Positions 41,261-50,455 of a DNA stretch of 64,000 bases are shown here, in pieces; position 1 is the stretch's first letter; each line of letters opens with the position of its first letter. Source of the DNA: Leucobacter celer subsp. astrifaciens (GTDB lineage: Bacteria > Actinomycetota > Actinomycetes > Actinomycetales > Microbacteriaceae); contig NZ_JHEI01000135.1 in the NCBI RefSeq assembly GCF_001273835.1, forward strand, positions 292,217-356,216. The letters are read 5' to 3'. Made by a program: the position numbers and the translations under genes. The notes beneath the pieces were generated by a model. The model had not been told where the DNA came from. It saw nothing but the letters and a program-made list of their open reading frames with translations, and ran no database searches.

Positions 41261-44080
41261 GTGACCCCGCCCCGCTTCGACCTCGACCGCATCGGCGCGG
41301 GCCTCGTCGTCGCGGAGGAGTGCGAGCAGCTGCGCCGCGCTGCGGAATCGGGCGCCATGGTCGTCACCGCGCCGCCCGGCACCGGCAAGACCACCTTCGT
41401 GCCGCCGCTCGTGGCGAACCTCCTCGCGGAGCGCGGGGACGGACCGGATCGGGTGCTGCTCACACAGCCGCGGCGCGTCGCCGTGCGGGCCGCGGCGACG
41501 CGCATCGCGGAGCTCGATGGGAGCGCGCTGGGCGGCCCGGTCGGGTTCACGGTGCGCGGTGAGCGGCGCACCGGCTCGGACACCCGCATCGAGGCGCTCA
41601 CTCCGGGCGTGCTGCTGCGCCGTCTGCTCGCCGATCCGTCGCTCGAGGGTGTCGGGGCGGTCATCCTCGACGAGGTGCACGAGCGCTCGGTCGACGGCGA
41701 CCTGCTGCTCGGCATGGTCGCGGAGCTTCGTGCACTGCGGGACGACCTCCTGGTCGTCGCGATGTCCGCCACGCTCGACGCCGATCGCATCGCGGAGCTG
41801 CTCGGATCGGCCGGCGGCGGCTCGGGATCGGGCACCGCACCGGTCGTCGGGATCCCGTCGGCGCTGCATCCGCTGCAGGTCGACTACGCCCCGTTCGACG
41901 GCGCGCGCCTCGACCGGCGCGGGGTGACCCGGGAGTATCTGGCGCATCTGGCGGCCGTCGCCGCCGCTGCCCAGCGGGCCGAGGGGTGCGACGCGCTCGT
42001 GTTCGTTCCGGGTGCGCGGGAGGTGGACGAGGTGGTCCGGCTGCTGCGCGAGCGCCAGCGAGTCGACGTGCCTGTGCTGAGCGAGCGCCAGCGAGTCGAC
42101 GTGCCTGTGCTGAGCGAGCGCCAGCGAGTCGAAGTGCCTGTGCTGAGCGAGCGTCAGCGAGTCGAAGTGCTCCCCCTGCACGGCCGGATCCCGGCGCGCG
42201 AGCAGGATCGCGCGGTGCGGGGACGAGGGGCCGGGGATCCTCCGCGGATCGTGGTGAGCACCGCGCTCACCGAGAGCTCCCTCACGGTGCCGGGCGTGCG
42301 TCTGGTGATCGACTCCGGTCTCTCGCGCGAGGTGCGGCGCGATCGCGCGCGGAGCATGACCGGGCTCGTCACGGTGAGCGCTTCGCGGGCCAGCGCCGAG
42401 CAGCGGGCCGGGCGCGCGGCGCGCCAGGCGCCGGGGCGCGCGGTGCGCGTCTACTCGGAGACCGACTTCGCCCGTATGCCGGCCGAGTCTGCCCCCGAGA
42501 TCGCCTCCGCCGATCTCACCGACGCGGCGCTGCTGCTCGCCGCATGGGGCACGCCGGGAGGAGCGGGGCTCGCCCTGCCGACGCCCCCTCCGGCCCCGGC
42601 CATGCGAGAGGCCGTGGCCGTGCTGCACGCACTGCAGCTGATCGACGACGCCGGCCGCCCCACCCCGCTGGGCACTCGGGTCTCACGGCTGCCCGTGGGC
42701 GTCCGAGAGGCTCGCGCACTGCTCCAGGGCGCCGCCGAGCTGGGCGATGCCCGGTCGGTCGCGGAGGTCGTCGCAGCGGTCTCCGACGACCATCGCGACC
42801 CGGGCGCCGACCTGCCGCGGCTGCTGCGCGAGCTGCGCTCCGGCCGTGCACCGGGGGCGGAGCGCTGGCGCCGCGAGAGCCGGCGGCTCGAACGCATCGC
42901 GGGCGAGCAGGTGTCGCGCGCAAGCGGGGCGAGGGAGGTCGGGGGGCCGGGCACCCCGGGTTTCGACTCCGCTGCGCTCCGCTCAACCGGCGGGACAGGG
43001 CACAACGCACTCCGCTCAACCGGTGGGACGGACGCCGCCGCACGCGCCACGACCGGCGGACCGCGCGGCGACCTCCCCGGCATCGTCGTAGCTCTGGCCC
43101 GCCCCGAGTGGATCGCACGCCGGGTCGGCGAGGGATCCCGCGCGTACCTCCTCGCGAGCGGTACGCGCGCGGCCCTGCCCGAGGGCAGCGCGCTCCTCGG
43201 AAGCGAGTGGATCGCGGTGCGGGAGGTGCAGCGCGCCGAGGGGCGCATCGCCGACGGAACAGGCGCGGTGATCCGACTCGCCGCGCCCCTCTCCGCGGAC
43301 GACGCGCTGAGGATCGGAGACGCGCTCGTCGCCCGCGTGCGCTCGTCGCGCATCGAAGAGGGCCGCGTACGCGTGCGGGAGGAGCGCCGGCTCGGCGCCG
43401 TCCTCCTCGCCTCGACGCCGTTGGCCCCGACCGGCGACGATACCGGTCCGGCCTTCGCCGCCCACCTGCGAGAGTCGGGCCTCGCTGCGCTGGAGTGGTC
43501 GGATTCCGGGTCGGCGCTGCGCGCGCGCCTCGCGCTGCTGCATCGAGAGCTCGGCGATCCGTGGCCCGCGATGGACGAGGAAGCGCTGCTGCGCGGAATC
43601 GAGGACTGGCTCGGACCGGATCTCGCGCGGCTGCGACCCGATGCGTCTCTGCACCGCGTCGACACGGCCGCGGCCCTGCGCCGCATGCTGCCGTGGCCCG
43701 AGGCGGCGCGCCTGGACGAGCTCGCGCCCGAGCGCCTCGCGGTGCCCTCCGGATCGACCGTGCGGATCGACTACCCGGCCCCGCGCGGCAGCAACGACGG
43801 CGATGCCGATCCCGCAGGCCGCCCCGTGGTCGCGGTGAAGCTGCAGGAGCTCTTCGGCCTCGCTCGCACGCCTCGGCTGGTCGACGGCCGGGTGCCGATC
43901 CTCTTCCACCTGCTCTCCCCCGCGCGTCGACCGCTCGCCGTCACCGACGACCTCTCGTCGTTCTGGAACGGCCCCTACCAGCAGGTGCGCCGCGAGATGC
44001 GAGGTCGCTACCCGAAGCACCCGTGGCCCGAGGATCCGTGGACCGCGGAGGCCACCGCGCGCACCAAGCGCCGCACGTGA
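41261..44080 (+). CDS. hrpB: ATP-dependent helicase HrpB (DEAH/RHA family), with repeat insertions
   Basis: This 939-aa helicase-like protein has Walker A APPGTGKTT (about residues 37-45), DEVH at 137-140, the SAT motif (MSATLD) near 168 and motif VI AEQRAGRAARQAPGRAVR, then the HrpB C-terminal region ending KHPWPEDPW. Its exact role is unclear in most bacteria. E. coli HrpB has 809 aa. Part of the excess lies at residues 262-305, where ERQRVDVPVLS is repeated about four times, and around 567-590, where GFDSAALRSTGG and a second partial copy interrupt the sequence. Both derive from repeat DNA. The start is GTG at 41261 with only a weak GGATGG before it. Confidence 0.92.
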   Translation: MTPPRFDLDRIGAGLVVAEECEQLRRAAESGAMVVTAPPGTGKTTFVPPLVANLLAERGDGPDRVLLTQPRRVAVRAAATRIAELDGSALGGPVGFTVRGERRTGSDTRIEALTPGVLLRRLLADPSLEGVGAVILDEVHERSVDGDLLLGMVAELRALRDDLLVVAMSATLDADRIAELLGSAGGGSGSGTAPVVGIPSALHPLQVDYAPFDGARLDRRGVTREYLAHLAAVAAAAQRAEGCDALVFVPGAREVDEVVRLLRERQRVDVPVLSERQRVDVPVLSERQRVEVPVLSERQRVEVLPLHGRIPAREQDRAVRGRGAGDPPRIVVSTALTESSLTVPGVRLVIDSGLSREVRRDRARSMTGLVTVSASRASAEQRAGRAARQAPGRAVRVYSETDFARMPAESAPEIASADLTDAALLLAAWGTPGGAGLALPTPPPAPAMREAVAVLHALQLIDDAGRPTPLGTRVSRLPVGVREARALLQGAAELGDARSVAEVVAAVSDDHRDPGADLPRLLRELRSGRAPGAERWRRESRRLERIAGEQVSRASGAREVGGPGTPGFDSAALRSTGGTGHNALRSTGGTDAAARATTGGPRGDLPGIVVALARPEWIARRVGEGSRAYLLASGTRAALPEGSALLGSEWIAVREVQRAEGRIADGTGAVIRLAAPLSADDALRIGDALVARVRSSRIEEGRVRVREERRLGAVLLASTPLAPTGDDTGPAFAAHLRESGLAALEWSDSGSALRARLALLHRELGDPWPAMDEEALLRGIEDWLGPDLARLRPDASLHRVDTAAALRRMLPWPEAARLDELAPERLAVPSGSTVRIDYPAPRGSNDGDADPAGRPVVAVKLQELFGLARTPRLVDGRVPILFHLLSPARRPLAVTDDLSSFWNGPYQQVRREMRGRYPKHPWPEDPWTAEATARTKRRT
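42046..42168 (+). repeat. 33-bp tandem repeat inside hrpB (about four units)
   Basis: The unit GAGCGCCAGCGAGTCGACGT followed by GCCTGTGCTGAGC encodes ERQRVDVPVLS. Units 3 and 4 have GAAGT instead of GACGT. GAGCGAGCG...GCGAGTCGA is the reverse-strand form of the dispersed element seen at 14982-15075. The array length is a multiple of three, so hrpB stays in frame. Confidence 0.9.
42959..43030 (+). repeat. In-frame TTTCGAC...CTCAACCGGCGG element inside hrpB, with a partial second copy
   Basis: GGTTTCGACTCCGCTGCGCT followed by CCGCTCAACCGGCGG (42959-42993), then GCACTCCGCTCAACCGGTGG, translate as GFDSAALRSTGG and ALRSTGG. The first copy is nearly identical in pattern to the intergenic elements. 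Its insertion did not create a stop codon. Confidence 0.85.
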
Positions 44081-44110
44081 TCCCGCCGCCGCTTCACCCG
44101 CTCCTCTTCT

Positions 44111-44169
44111 CCGAGATCCCGATTTCCGCCGCCTTCGGGGAGCCTCTGCGACAAGAATCGGGATCTCGG
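44111..44169. terminator. Bidirectional terminator between hrpB and the second ABC operon
   Basis: CCGAGATCCCGATT (44111-44124) and AATCGGGATCTCGG (44156-44169) are perfect 14-base inverted arms around a 31-nt centre, between convergent genes. Confidence 0.72.
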
Positions 44170-44192
44170 GGCCACACCCCGCGCTGACCGCG

Positions 44193-44966
44193 CTAGAGCG
44201 CCTTGCGCCGGTAGATCGCCATCGCGATCGCGTAGGCGATGAGCAGGATGCCGATGCACCAGGCGAGCGCGATCCAGATGCCCGCATCGGCCGGCTGCCC
44301 CGCGAGCAGTCGGCGGATCGACTCGACGATCGCCGTCACCGGCTGATGCTCGGCGAACCATCGCACCGGTCCGGGCATGGAGCCCGTGGGCACGAACGCG
44401 GAGCTGAGGAACGGCAGGAAGATCAGCGGATAGGAGAACGCGCTCGCCCCGTCGACGGTCTTCGCGGTGAGACCCGGGATCACTGCGATCCACGTCAGAG
44501 CGAGCGTGAACAGGACGAGGATGCCCACCACCGCGAGCCACGCGAGCACCCCGGCGCTCGACCTGAATCCCATGAGGAGGGCGACTCCGGTGACGACCAC
44601 GAGCGACACGAGGATCGCGACGAGCGAGGTGAGCACGTGCGCCCACAGCACGCTGGAGCGGGCGATCGGCATGGATCGGAACCGCTCGACGATGCCGCTC
44701 TGCATGTCGGTGAAGAGCCGGAACGCGGTGTACGCGATGCCGGAGGCGACCGTGATGAGCAGGATCCCCGGCAGCAGGTAGTCCACGTAGCCTCCGCTTC
44801 CCGCCCCCTGCCCGGTGTCGATGGCGCCGCCGAACACGTAGACGAACAGCAGCAGCAAGGCGATCGGCATGATGGCCGTGGTGATGATGGTGTCCGGACT
44901 GCGCAGGACGTGGCGCAGAGACCGGCCCGTGAGCACCGCCGTGTCGCCGAGAACGTGCGCGGTCAT
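44193..44966 (-). CDS. ABC-2 type transporter permease (DrrB-like)
   Basis: This 257-aa protein has six hydrophobic helices. It is a clear paralogue of the permease at 38398-39168, sharing VERFRSMPIARSSVLWAHVL, FLPFLSSAFVPTGSMPGPVRWFAEHQPVTAIVESIRRLL and a closing basic tail. Its ATG overlaps the stop of the ATPase gene upstream (ATGA). It is part of a four-gene operon led by a PadR regulator. Confidence 0.9.
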   Translation of the reverse strand: MTAHVLGDTAVLTGRSLRHVLRSPDTIITTAIMPIALLLLFVYVFGGAIDTGQGAGSGGYVDYLLPGILLITVASGIAYTAFRLFTDMQSGIVERFRSMPIARSSVLWAHVLTSLVAILVSLVVVTGVALLMGFRSSAGVLAWLAVVGILVLFTLALTWIAVIPGLTAKTVDGASAFSYPLIFLPFLSSAFVPTGSMPGPVRWFAEHQPVTAIVESIRRLLAGQPADAGIWIALAWCIGILLIAYAIAMAIYRRKAL

Positions 44967-45745
44967 GAGGCGCTCCCTCCATCGGCCCCGACGATCGAGA
45001 GGAAGATCTCCTCCAGGGTGGGGCGCTTCTCCACGTATTCGATCTTCGCGGGCGGCAGCAGCCGCTCGAGCTCGTCGAGCGTGCCGTCGGCGATGATACG
45101 GCCCCGGTGCAGGATCGCGATGCGGTCGGCGAGATGCTCGGCCTCCTCGAGATACTGCGTGGTGAGCAGCACCGTCGTGCCGCCCCGGGCGAGCTCGGCG
45201 ACAGCCCGCCAGACCTCGACGCGCGCCTGCGGGTCGAGGCCCGTCGTCGGCTCGTCGAGGAAGATCACGGCGGGATCGCCGATGAGGCTCATGGCGATGT
45301 CCAGGCGACGGCGCATGCCTCCCGAGTAGGTGGCGGCCCTCCGCGCCCCGGAGTCGGTGAGCGAAAAGCGGGCGAGCAGCTCGTCCGCGATCGTGCGGGG
45401 ATCGTCCTGATGCCTGAGCCGTGCGACCATCACGAGGTTCTCCCGGCCGCTGAGCGTCTCGTCGACCGCGGCGAACTGCCCGGTGAGGCTGATCGACTCG
45501 CGCACGCGCGGGGCCTCCGCGGCGACATCGTATCCGTTCACCTCTGCGGAACCGCCGTCGGCGCGCAGCAGGGTCGAGAGGATCCGCACCAGCGTCGTCT
45601 TGCCCGCTCCGTTCGAACCGAGCAGCGCGAGGATGCCGCCCCGCTCCACCTCGAGGTCGATGCCCCGCAGCACGTGCAGGTCCTTGAACGACTTCTGCAG
45701 TCCGCTCACCCGTATCGCGGGGTCGCTCCCCGATGGCTCCGACAT
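44963..45745 (-). CDS. ABC transporter ATP-binding protein (DrrA-like)
   Basis: This 260-aa subunit has Walker A GSNGAGKTT, signature YSGGMRRR, Walker B VIFLDEPTTGLDP and a C-terminal KRPTLEEIFLSIVG. Note the Asn in GSNGAGKT in place of the more common GPNGAGKT. Its ATG overlaps the stop of the DUF1048 gene by one base (TGATG), and its stop overlaps the permease start. The operon order is padR, DUF1048, ATPase, permease. Confidence 0.92.
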   Translation of the reverse strand: MSEPSGSDPAIRVSGLQKSFKDLHVLRGIDLEVERGGILALLGSNGAGKTTLVRILSTLLRADGGSAEVNGYDVAAEAPRVRESISLTGQFAAVDETLSGRENLVMVARLRHQDDPRTIADELLARFSLTDSGARRAATYSGGMRRRLDIAMSLIGDPAVIFLDEPTTGLDPQARVEVWRAVAELARGGTTVLLTTQYLEEAEHLADRIAILHRGRIIADGTLDELERLLPPAKIEYVEKRPTLEEIFLSIVGADGGSAS

Positions 45746-46122
45746 CAGGGGGCCTCTTCGATCGAGACGGCTCGCTCGATGGCGGCCGTCAGCCGGCGGC
45801 GCTCCTTGCTGATCCACCGATCCTCCGAGTAGTTCTCGAGGAACGTCTCGGCGAACTCCACCGGATCCTCGCCCACGATGTCCCGGATCGCCGTGCCGCT
45901 CGCCGCGCTCTGCTCGAAGAGTTCGATGAGGTCCTCGAGCATCGCCACGAGCGTGTCGCCGGAGGTGATGCCGCCGAACGTCATCAGGTAGCGATCCAGC
46001 GCCTCCACCGAGACCCGGTAGCTCTCGGGCAGCGCCTTCACGCGCGCCTTGTACTGCTTGTACTGCTTCTTCTGCTCGAGCGATCCCGTGACCTTCTCGA
46101 TCCATGCTGCAGGCATCTTCAT
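45745..46122 (-). CDS. DUF1048 family protein
   Basis: This 125-aa soluble helical protein (KMPAAWIEKVTGSLEQKKQYKQYKARVKALP ... MTFGGITSGDTLVAMLEDLIELFEQSAASG) matches DUF1048, which commonly sits between a PadR regulator and a drug-type ABC exporter. Its function is unknown. The ATG overlaps the padR stop (ATGA), with GGGAGGA before it, and its own stop overlaps the ATPase start. Confidence 0.88.
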   Translation of the reverse strand: MKMPAAWIEKVTGSLEQKKQYKQYKARVKALPESYRVSVEALDRYLMTFGGITSGDTLVAMLEDLIELFEQSAASGTAIRDIVGEDPVEFAETFLENYSEDRWISKERRRLTAAIERAVSIEEAP

Positions 46123-46448
46123 CCTCCCTCTCCGCGGAGCTCTTCGATTCGTTCGGCGAGGAAGTCCCAGCTCGTCCAGAACTCCCGGAGCCGGTCGCGG
46201 CCCCGCACATTGAGCGTGTAGACCTTGCGCGGAGGCCCCTTCTCCGAGGGCACCTTCTCCACGTCGACCATGCCGCGCTGCTCGATCCGCACGAGCAGCG
46301 CGTAGACCGTGCCCTCCGCGATATCGGCGAACCCCCGCTCGCGCAGACCCGCGGTGATCTCGTAGCCGTATGCCGGGCGCACCGCGAGGAGCGCCAGGAC
46401 GACGCCCTCCAGCACGCCCTTGAGCATCTCCGTCATCTGCTTGCTCAC
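46119..46448 (-). CDS. PadR-family transcriptional regulator
   Basis: This 109-aa winged-helix repressor begins with the family-typical SKQMTEMLKGVLEGVVLALLAVRPAYGYEI and continues with GTVYALLVRIEQRGMV. The GTG at 46448 is chosen because GGAGG lies eight bases before it; the frame is open five codons further upstream without a ribosome site. It heads the operon with DUF1048 and the second DrrAB-like exporter, and PadR proteins usually repress such operons until the drug binds. Confidence 0.9.
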   Translation of the reverse strand: MSKQMTEMLKGVLEGVVLALLAVRPAYGYEITAGLRERGFADIAEGTVYALLVRIEQRGMVDVEKVPSEKGPPRKVYTLNVRGRDRLREFWTSWDFLAERIEELRGEGG

Positions 46449-46477
46449 GCCGAGAGCCTCCACTACTCACTGACACT

Positions 46478-46517
46478 TACTACCAGTACATAGTATCACT
46501 GAATAGCAACGTCGCAA
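46478..46517 (-). promoter_or_regulatory. Promoter and candidate PadR operator
   Basis: On the minus strand, TTGCGA (46517-46512) and TACTAT (46495-46490) are separated by 16 bp. The -10 forms one arm of the inverted repeat TACTA-N8-TAGTA (46478-46495). Autoregulation by PadR at this site is inferred from position. Confidence 0.5.
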
Positions 46518-46538
46518 CCGGGTTCCGGGCACGCAAAA

Positions 46539-46565
46539 GGCGCCCGGGGATGAACCCCGGGCGCC
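46539..46565 (-). terminator. Rho-independent terminator of ilvC
   Basis: GGCGCCCGGGG-ATGAA-CCCCGGGCGCC is a perfect 11-bp stem. On the minus strand it is followed directly by TTTT, so it is oriented for ilvC. It lies beyond the 102-bp repeats, about 230 bp from the ilvC stop. Confidence 0.92.
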
Positions 46566-46588
46566 TTCTCGTCAGGCGATGCTTCGAT

Positions 46589-47850
<1,262 letters not shown>

Positions 47851-47852
47851 TC

Positions 47853-48007
47853 ATTCTGCGCGAAGTCGCAGAATCTCATCTGATTCTTGTTCGGTTATGT
47901 TCTGGATCGAGATCCTGCGACTCGCTTCGCTCGCGCAGGATGACTGTTCAGTTGTGGATCCTGCGATCCGCTTCGCGGCCGCAGGATGACGGCTGGCTTC
48001 GCCGGCC
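47853..48007 (-). repeat. Chain of CCTGCG-type hairpins between ilvN and ilvC
   Basis: Three related inverted repeats occur in series: ATTCTGCG...CGCAGAAT (47853-47874), ATCCTGCG...CGCAGGAT (47912-47941) and ATCCTGCG...CGCAGGAT (47958-47987). The smaller hairpin ACGGCTGGCTTCGCCGGCCG (about 47989-48008) follows at the ilvN stop. The second and third share GATCCTGCGA...GCAGGATGAC, so they look like copies of one element. Confidence 0.85.
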
Positions 48008-48008
48008 G

Positions 48009-48518
48009 TCAATTCTTGAAGACGCGCTCGGTGATCGACTTGGAGCCGCGCCCCATGGCGATGAGGCCCGACTGCGCGATCTCCTTGATGCCGTACTGCT
48101 CGAGCACCTTGAGGAAGGCATCGATCTTGCCGCTGTCGCCGGTCACCTCGATGGTGAGGGCGTCGGGCACGACGTCGACCACGCGAGCGCGGAAGAGGGT
48201 GACGGCCTCGAGCACGTGCGAGCGCGACTGGTTGTCGGCGCGCACCTTGATGAGCACGTGCTCGCGCTGCACCGAGGTGGACTCGTCGAGCTCCACGATC
48301 TTGATCACGTTGACGAGCTTGTTGAGCTGCTTGGTGACCTGCTCCAGCAGCACCTCGTCCTCGTCCACGACCACCGTGATGCGTGACAGTCCGCGCATCT
48401 CGGTCGGCCCGACGGCGAGCGACTCGATGTTGAAGCCGCGGCGGGCGAAGAGCCCGGCGACACGGGTCAGCAGACCCGGCTTGTCCTCGACGAGGAGGCT
48501 GAGTACGTGGCGGCTCAT
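48009..48518 (-). CDS. ilvN: Acetolactate synthase regulatory (small) subunit
   Basis: This 169-aa subunit carries an N-terminal ACT domain (HVLSLLVEDKPGLLTRVAGLFARRGFNIESLAVG) that binds valine and confers feedback inhibition on IlvB, and a second ACT-like C-terminal half. The ATG is two bases after the ilvB stop, so the subunits are co-translated. ilvC follows downstream. Confidence 0.96.
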   Translation of the reverse strand: MSRHVLSLLVEDKPGLLTRVAGLFARRGFNIESLAVGPTEMRGLSRITVVVDEDEVLLEQVTKQLNKLVNVIKIVELDESTSVQREHVLIKVRADNQSRSHVLEAVTLFRARVVDVVPDALTIEVTGDSGKIDAFLKVLEQYGIKEIAQSGLIAMGRGSKSITERVFKN

Positions 48519-48520
48519 GA

Positions 48521-50320
48521 TTACTCCTCCCCCCACTCGGGGCTGTGCTCGAGGGCGTACTGGATATCGCTGTTGGAGGTGCCCTGGCGCACCATGGGCC
48601 ACACCATCGCGTCGGCGCTCACCACGAAGTCGATGACGACGGGGCGATCGTTCGTCTCGAGCGCCAGCTTGATCGCGTCGTCGACCTGATCCTCGCGCTC
48701 CACGCGCAGCGCGAGGCAGCCGTAGGCCTCCCCCAGCTTCACGAAGTCGGGCACGCGCTGCGAGCCGTGCCCGGTGTTGAGCTCGGTGTTGGAGTAGCGA
48801 CCGTTGTAGATGAGGGTCTGCCACTGACGCACCATGCCCAGCGAGGAGTTGTTGATCACCGCCACCTTGATGGGGATGTTGTTCACCACGCAGGTGGCGA
48901 GCTCCTGGTTCGTCATCTGGAAGCAGCCGTCGCCGTCGATCGCCCACACCGTGCGGTCGGGCTCGGCGACCTTGGCTCCCATCGCGGCGGGAACGGCGTA
49001 GCCCATCGTGCCGGCGCCGCCCGAGTTGAGCCACGCGTTGGGGCGCTCGTACTTGATGAACTGGGCGGCCCACATCTGGTGCTGCCCCACGCCGGCGGCG
49101 TACACGCCCTCGGGGCCGGTCAGCTCGCCGATGCGCTGGATCACGTACTGCGGCGCGAGCAGCCCGTCGCTGTTCTCCTGGTAGCCGAGCGGGAACTTCT
49201 CCTGCAGCAGGCGCAGGCGATCCCACCAGGGGGTGATGTCCGCGAACTCCCGGCTGACCTTGGCCGTGGAGACGGCCGCGATGAGATCGGAGATCACGTC
49301 GGCGGCATCGCCCACGATGGGCACGTCGGCCGAGCGGATCTTGCCGATCTCGGCGGGGTCGATGTCGGCGTGGATCACCTTCGCGTCGGGCGCGAAGAGC
49401 GCGGCCTTGCCGGTGACCCGGTCGTCGAAGCGAGCACCGAGCGTGATCAGCAGGTCGGACTCCTGCAGCGCGAGCACCGCGGGCACCGTACCGTGCATGC
49501 CCGGCATGCCGAGGTGCTGCGGGTGGGAGTCCGGGAACACGCCGCGCGCCATGAGCGTGGTCACGACCGGTGCGCCCACGAGCTCGGCGAGCTGCAGGAG
49601 CTCCTCGGAGGCTCCGGCGCGGCCGACACCGCCGCCCACGTAGAACACGGGGCGCTCGGCCGCAGCGATGAGGTCTGCAGCAGCCTGGATCTGCTTGCTG
49701 TTGGCCTTGGTGATGGGGCGATAGCCGGCGAGCTCGACGCGGGGATCCCACACGAAGTCGAACTCGCCCTCCTGCGCGTCCTTCGTGATGTCGACGAGCA
49801 CGGGGCCCGGGCGACCTGTCGAGGCGAGGTGGTAGGCCGCCGCGATCGCTGCGGGAACCTCCTCGGGGCGCTTCACGAGGAAGGAGTGCTTGGTGATGGG
49901 CATGGTGATGCCCACGATGTCCGCCTCCTGGAAGGCGTCCGTGCCCATGAGGTGCGAGAACACCTGGCCGGTGATCGCGAGCAGCGGCACCGAGTCCATG
50001 TAGGCGTCGGCGATCGCCGTGACGAGGTTCGTGGCTCCGGGGCCCGAGGTGGCGATGCAGACACCGACCTTGCCGCCGGCGGCCGCGAAGCCCTCCGCGG
50101 CGTGGCCGCCGCCCTGTTCGTGGCGCACCAGCACGTGGCGCAGCGTATCCGCGTCCATGAGACTGTCGTAGAGGGGCAGCACAGCTCCGCCGGGCAGGCC
50201 GAAGACGTCGCTGACGCCGAGCGCTTCGAGGCTGCGCACGACAGCCTGGGCGCCGGTCATCCGCTCGCCGCGCGGAGCCGCGGTGGCTGGTGAGGGAATT
50301 GCACTCGATTCCGAGGTCAT
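48521..50320 (-). CDS. ilvB: Acetolactate synthase catalytic (large) subunit
   Basis: This thiamine-diphosphate enzyme joins two pyruvates, or pyruvate and 2-oxobutyrate. The protein has 599 aa. The catalytic glutamate lies in [15 protein letters not shown], and the ThDP/Mg motif [29 protein letters not shown] is near residue 465. A FAD-type middle domain is present. The start is ATG at 50320 (MTSESSAIP). The 135-bp leader after ilvD has a GGATCC...GGATCC inverted repeat but no leader peptide rich in Ile, Leu or Val. Confidence 0.96.
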   Translation of the reverse strand: MTSESSAIPSPATAAPRGERMTGAQAVVRSLEALGVSDVFGLPGGAVLPLYDSLMDADTLRHVLVRHEQGGGHAAEGFAAAGGKVGVCIATSGPGATNLVTAIADAYMDSVPLLAITGQVFSHLMGTDAFQEADIVGITMPITKHSFLVKRPEEVPAAIAAAYHLASTGRPGPVLVDITKDAQEGEFDFVWDPRVELAGYRPITKANSKQIQAAADLIAAAERPVFYVGGGVGRAGASEELLQLAELVGAPVVTTLMARGVFPDSHPQHLGMPGMHGTVPAVLALQESDLLITLGARFDDRVTGKAALFAPDAKVIHADIDPAEIGKIRSADVPIVGDAADVISDLIAAVSTAKVSREFADITPWWDRLRLLQEKFPLGYQENSDGLLAPQYVIQRIGELTGPEGVYAAGVGQHQMWAAQFIKYERPNAWLNSGGAGTMGYAVPAAMGAKVAEPDRTVWAIDGDGCFQMTNQELATCVVNNIPIKVAVINNSSLGMVRQWQTLIYNGRYSNTELNTGHGSQRVPDFVKLGEAYGCLALRVEREDQVDDAIKLALETNDRPVVIDFVVSADAMVWPMVRQGTSNSDIQYALEHSPEWGEE

Positions 50321-50455
50321 TGCTTGCTTTCTCAATAGAGGTATCGGGCGATGGCGGCGGGATCCTGACGATTCGCGGAGGAACCCGGGCGGGTGTCGCA
50401 CCGGCGGGATCCTCGCGGCAGCGAGGGATCCGGCCGATTTCGGACCGTGTGAGGG

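Noticed and set aside
50321..50455. Leader-peptide attenuator for ilvB
   Set aside because: No short reading frame rich in Ile, Leu or Val precedes a terminator-like hairpin; only a GGATCC inverted repeat is seen.
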